A stretch of 64,000 bases of DNA, from contig NZ_SADB01000013.1 of the NCBI RefSeq assembly GCF_009669305.1, forward strand, positions 1-64,000, given 5' to 3'. A program made the position numbers and the translations under genes. This DNA comes from Ancylomarina sp. 16SWW S1-10-2. GTDB taxonomy: Bacteria; Bacteroidota; Bacteroidia; Bacteroidales; Marinifilaceae. Below, in pieces: positions 62,455 through 64,000 of the stretch (positions are counted from its first letter, which is position 1; each line of letters starts with the position of its first letter). Below the pieces are notes generated by a model. It was given only the letters and a program-made list of their open reading frames with translations, was not told the DNA's origin and ran no database searches.

Positions 62455-63648
62455 ATGTTAGAGCTTTCGAATCGTATCACCTTAATGGAACTATCTCCAA
62501 CCCTTGCCATGTCTCAAAAAAGTAGAGATCTAAAAGATCAAGGAATTGATGTGATAAACTTAAGTGTAGGAGAACCTGATTTTAAAACACCTGATCATAT
62601 CAAGGAAGCTGCACACAATGCAATTACGAATAATTACTCATATTATTCACCAATTCCAGGTTTCTTAAAATTGAGAGAGGCGATTGTCAACAAACTAAAA
62701 CGTGATAATAATCTAGAATTTACACCTGAACAAATTGTTGTTTCAAACGGTGCTAAGCAATCTATTCTTAACGTTATCATGTCTGTAGTTAATCCAGGTG
62801 ATGAAGTGCTTATCCCTAGCCCTTACTGGGTAAGTTATGTTGAAATTGTAAAATTAGCACAAGGGGTAAATGTTCTTATTCCAGCAGATATAGATCAAGA
62901 TTTTAAAATTACACCCGAACAACTTGAAGCTGCTATTACACCTAAAACAAAAGCTTTTCTTTTTAGCTCTCCTAGTAATCCAACAGGAAGTATCTATTCA
63001 AAAGAAGAATTAAAAGCTTTAGCTCAAGTTTTCGAAAAACATCCTGATATCGTCATTATATCTGACGAAATATATGAACACATTAACTATATAGGTAAAC
63101 ACGAAAGTATTGCACAGTTCGAAGAATTAAAAAATCAAACTGTAGTGATTAATGGTGTATCTAAAGGTTATGCGATGACTGGATGGCGTATTGGCTACTT
63201 GGCTGCGCCTTTATGGATTGCTAAGGGATGTACAAAACTGCAAGGTCAAATGACATCTGGTGCGTCATCAATTGCACAGATGGCAGCCGTAGAAGCTTTT
63301 AATGGTGATCAAACCTGTACTCAGGATATGAAAAAAGCTTTTAAACAAAGACAAGATGTAGCTTTCGATCTATTAAGTGAGATCGATGACTTTAAGTTGA
63401 AAAAACCAGATGGTGCTTTTTATTTTTTCCCTGATGTATCATCCCTATTTGGGAAAAGTTATAATGGACAAACCATAAATAACCCTACGGACCTAAGTCT
63501 ATACTTATTGGAAGAAGCAAAAGTCGCTACTGTGACAGGTGTAGCCTTTGGCGATTCAAATTGCCTAAGACTCTCGTATGCAACTAGCGAAGAAATAATG
63601 GCTGAAGCCATCTCAAGAATTAAAAAAGCGATAGAGAAATTGAATTAA
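62455..63648 (+). CDS. Aspartate-type aminotransferase (class I/II)
   Basis: A 397-residue PLP aminotransferase of the AspC/PatA subgroup Igamma. Lys237 in GVSKGYAMTGWRIGY binds PLP; SNGAKQSI, SPYWVSYVEI and SSPSNPTGSIYS are the cofactor and substrate segments, and the C-terminal Arg is in CLRLSYATS. It would transfer amino groups between aspartate (or an aromatic amino acid) and 2-oxoglutarate in the cytosol. The start is the only good ATG. It is a single gene followed by a strong terminator. Confidence 0.93.
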   Translation: MLELSNRITLMELSPTLAMSQKSRDLKDQGIDVINLSVGEPDFKTPDHIKEAAHNAITNNYSYYSPIPGFLKLREAIVNKLKRDNNLEFTPEQIVVSNGAKQSILNVIMSVVNPGDEVLIPSPYWVSYVEIVKLAQGVNVLIPADIDQDFKITPEQLEAAITPKTKAFLFSSPSNPTGSIYSKEELKALAQVFEKHPDIVIISDEIYEHINYIGKHESIAQFEELKNQTVVINGVSKGYAMTGWRIGYLAAPLWIAKGCTKLQGQMTSGASSIAQMAAVEAFNGDQTCTQDMKKAFKQRQDVAFDLLSEIDDFKLKKPDGAFYFFPDVSSLFGKSYNGQTINNPTDLSLYLLEEAKVATVTGVAFGDSNCLRLSYATSEEIMAEAISRIKKAIEKLN

Positions 63649-63665
63649 GTTCGATATAACACAAG

Positions 63666-63700
63666 AAAAGCTGACTCATGAGAGTCAGCTTTTTTTTTGA
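63666..63700. terminator. Terminator between the aminotransferase and the mannanase gene
   Basis: A perfect 12 bp stem (63666-63677 with 63682-63693), ATGA loop, nine T's. It probably serves both convergent genes. Confidence 0.85.
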
Positions 63701-63719
63701 TTTAAATTATATTGTATAA

Positions 63720-64000
63720 TTACTTTTCAGATTCTGAAATTAAGGTCGTGTATTTCTTAATAATGACCTTGGTACTTTCGTCGGTATCATATACCGAATA
63801 CCAACCCTGTAATTCGTGTGGAGGATCACCAATTAAGTCATCTCCTGTTTTCCAAATAACTTTAGGAAGTCGAGGTCGTCCCTCACCTGCCCAAGCCCAA
63901 AAGTTAGCACCTGACATATTTCCTTTATTCGATAGTTCAAGTATCTTTTCGAAGATATAAGTATAATAAGCATCGCGATATTTAGTTTCAGCTTTAGTCT
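63720..64000 (-). CDS. C-terminal part of a likely GH5 beta-mannanase (partial)
   Basis: The open frame runs off the right edge of the window; only about 93 C-terminal residues are seen, from ..TKAETKYRDAYYTYIFEK. The segment MSGANFWAWAGEGRPRLP followed by WKTGDDLIGDPPHELQGWYSV is typical of the end of GH5 subfamily 7 mannan endo-beta-1,4-mannosidases. The catalytic residues lie outside the window, so the family call rests on this tail only. With the mannose operon at 50-55 kb it suggests mannan use. Any signal peptide is beyond the edge. Confidence 0.75.
   Translation of the reverse strand, partial: TKAETKYRDAYYTYIFEKILELSNKGNMSGANFWAWAGEGRPRLPKVIWKTGDDLIGDPPHELQGWYSVYDTDESTKVIIKKYTTLISESEK

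Noticed and set aside
1-64000. tRNA or rRNA genes, integrases or transposases
   Set aside because: None was recognised on either strand, so there is no direct evidence for an integrated element in this window.

Overview
The window is a 64 kb stretch of an AT-rich chromosome from a Bacteroidota bacterium, most likely a marine or anaerobic Marinilabiliales/Marinifilaceae-type organism. The taxon is inferred from gene content, not from a marker gene. The evidence is a SusC/SusD pair, lipoproteins with acidic residues after the lipobox Cys, a C-terminal type IX secretion (T9SS) sorting domain on a secreted amylase, and repeated occurrence of the Bacteroidota -7 promoter box TAnnTTTG. No rRNA, tRNA, CRISPR array, integrase or transposase gene was seen.

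Layout. 1-750: three tandem ~250 bp units, each with its own promoter box, two hairpins and a terminator, read as a small-RNA array. 0.86-13.3 kb: mixed genes, namely an M1 aminopeptidase lipoprotein, a DUF442-like phosphatase followed by a decayed copy of the aminopeptidase gene tail plus terminator, a GNAT acetyltransferase, an RloA/RloB ATPase-TOPRIM pair (candidate phage defence), a DUF1456 protein, two beta-lactamase-fold serine hydrolases, a conserved hypothetical and an orphan PAS histidine kinase. 13.6-39.6 kb: a large starch/maltodextrin utilisation locus. Its leftward arm encodes an MFS sugar transporter, beta-phosphoglucomutase, GH65 maltose phosphorylase, a SusA-like GH13, a GH31 alpha-glucosidase and two GH13 lipoproteins. 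A LacI-type regulator sits in the middle. Its rightward arm encodes SusC, SusD, two SusE/F-like starch-binding lipoproteins and a 1222-residue T9SS-exported GH13. 39.8-42.8 kb: a four-gene envelope redox module (thioredoxin-fold protein, ApbE flavin transferase, DUF4266 Cys/Gly-tailed lipoprotein, DUF3570 barrel). 42.8-50.4 kb: a metallophosphatase, a class-V aminotransferase-fold enzyme, an acyl-CoA synthetase, an alkaline phosphatase and a YibE/F membrane protein. 50.6-55.1 kb: a LacI-MFS-ROK kinase-ManA operon, probably for mannose, followed by a Reg_prop/Y_Y_Y sensor kinase. 58.8-64 kb: a CPBP protease, a DEAD-box helicase, a small membrane-anchored protein, an aspartate-type aminotransferase, and the C-terminal end of a likely GH5 mannanase running off the right edge.

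How the genes fit together. In the starch locus the T9SS amylase and the SusDEF lipoproteins would bind and cut starch outside the cell, SusC would import oligosaccharides, and SusA-like, GH31 and GH13 enzymes would trim them in the periplasm. Maltose would enter through the MFS porter, be split by GH65 phosphorolysis to glucose and beta-glucose-1-phosphate, and be isomerised by PgmB. A shared operator-like motif (CAAACG, T or G, TTGCGG) lies ahead of both arms and fits control by the central LacI protein. In the second locus, tandem LacI-type operators overlap the likely transcription start of the regulator gene, which suggests autoregulation. The partial mannanase at the right edge fits a mannan/mannose theme for the 50-64 kb region, but the link is inferred.

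The most noteworthy observations are the tandem small-RNA array with covarying hairpins, the ApbE/DUF4266/DUF3570/thioredoxin module including an SGAS flavinylation-like motif in the barrel protein, the RloAB pair, the LacI operator pairs, and the relic gene tail that donated a terminator.
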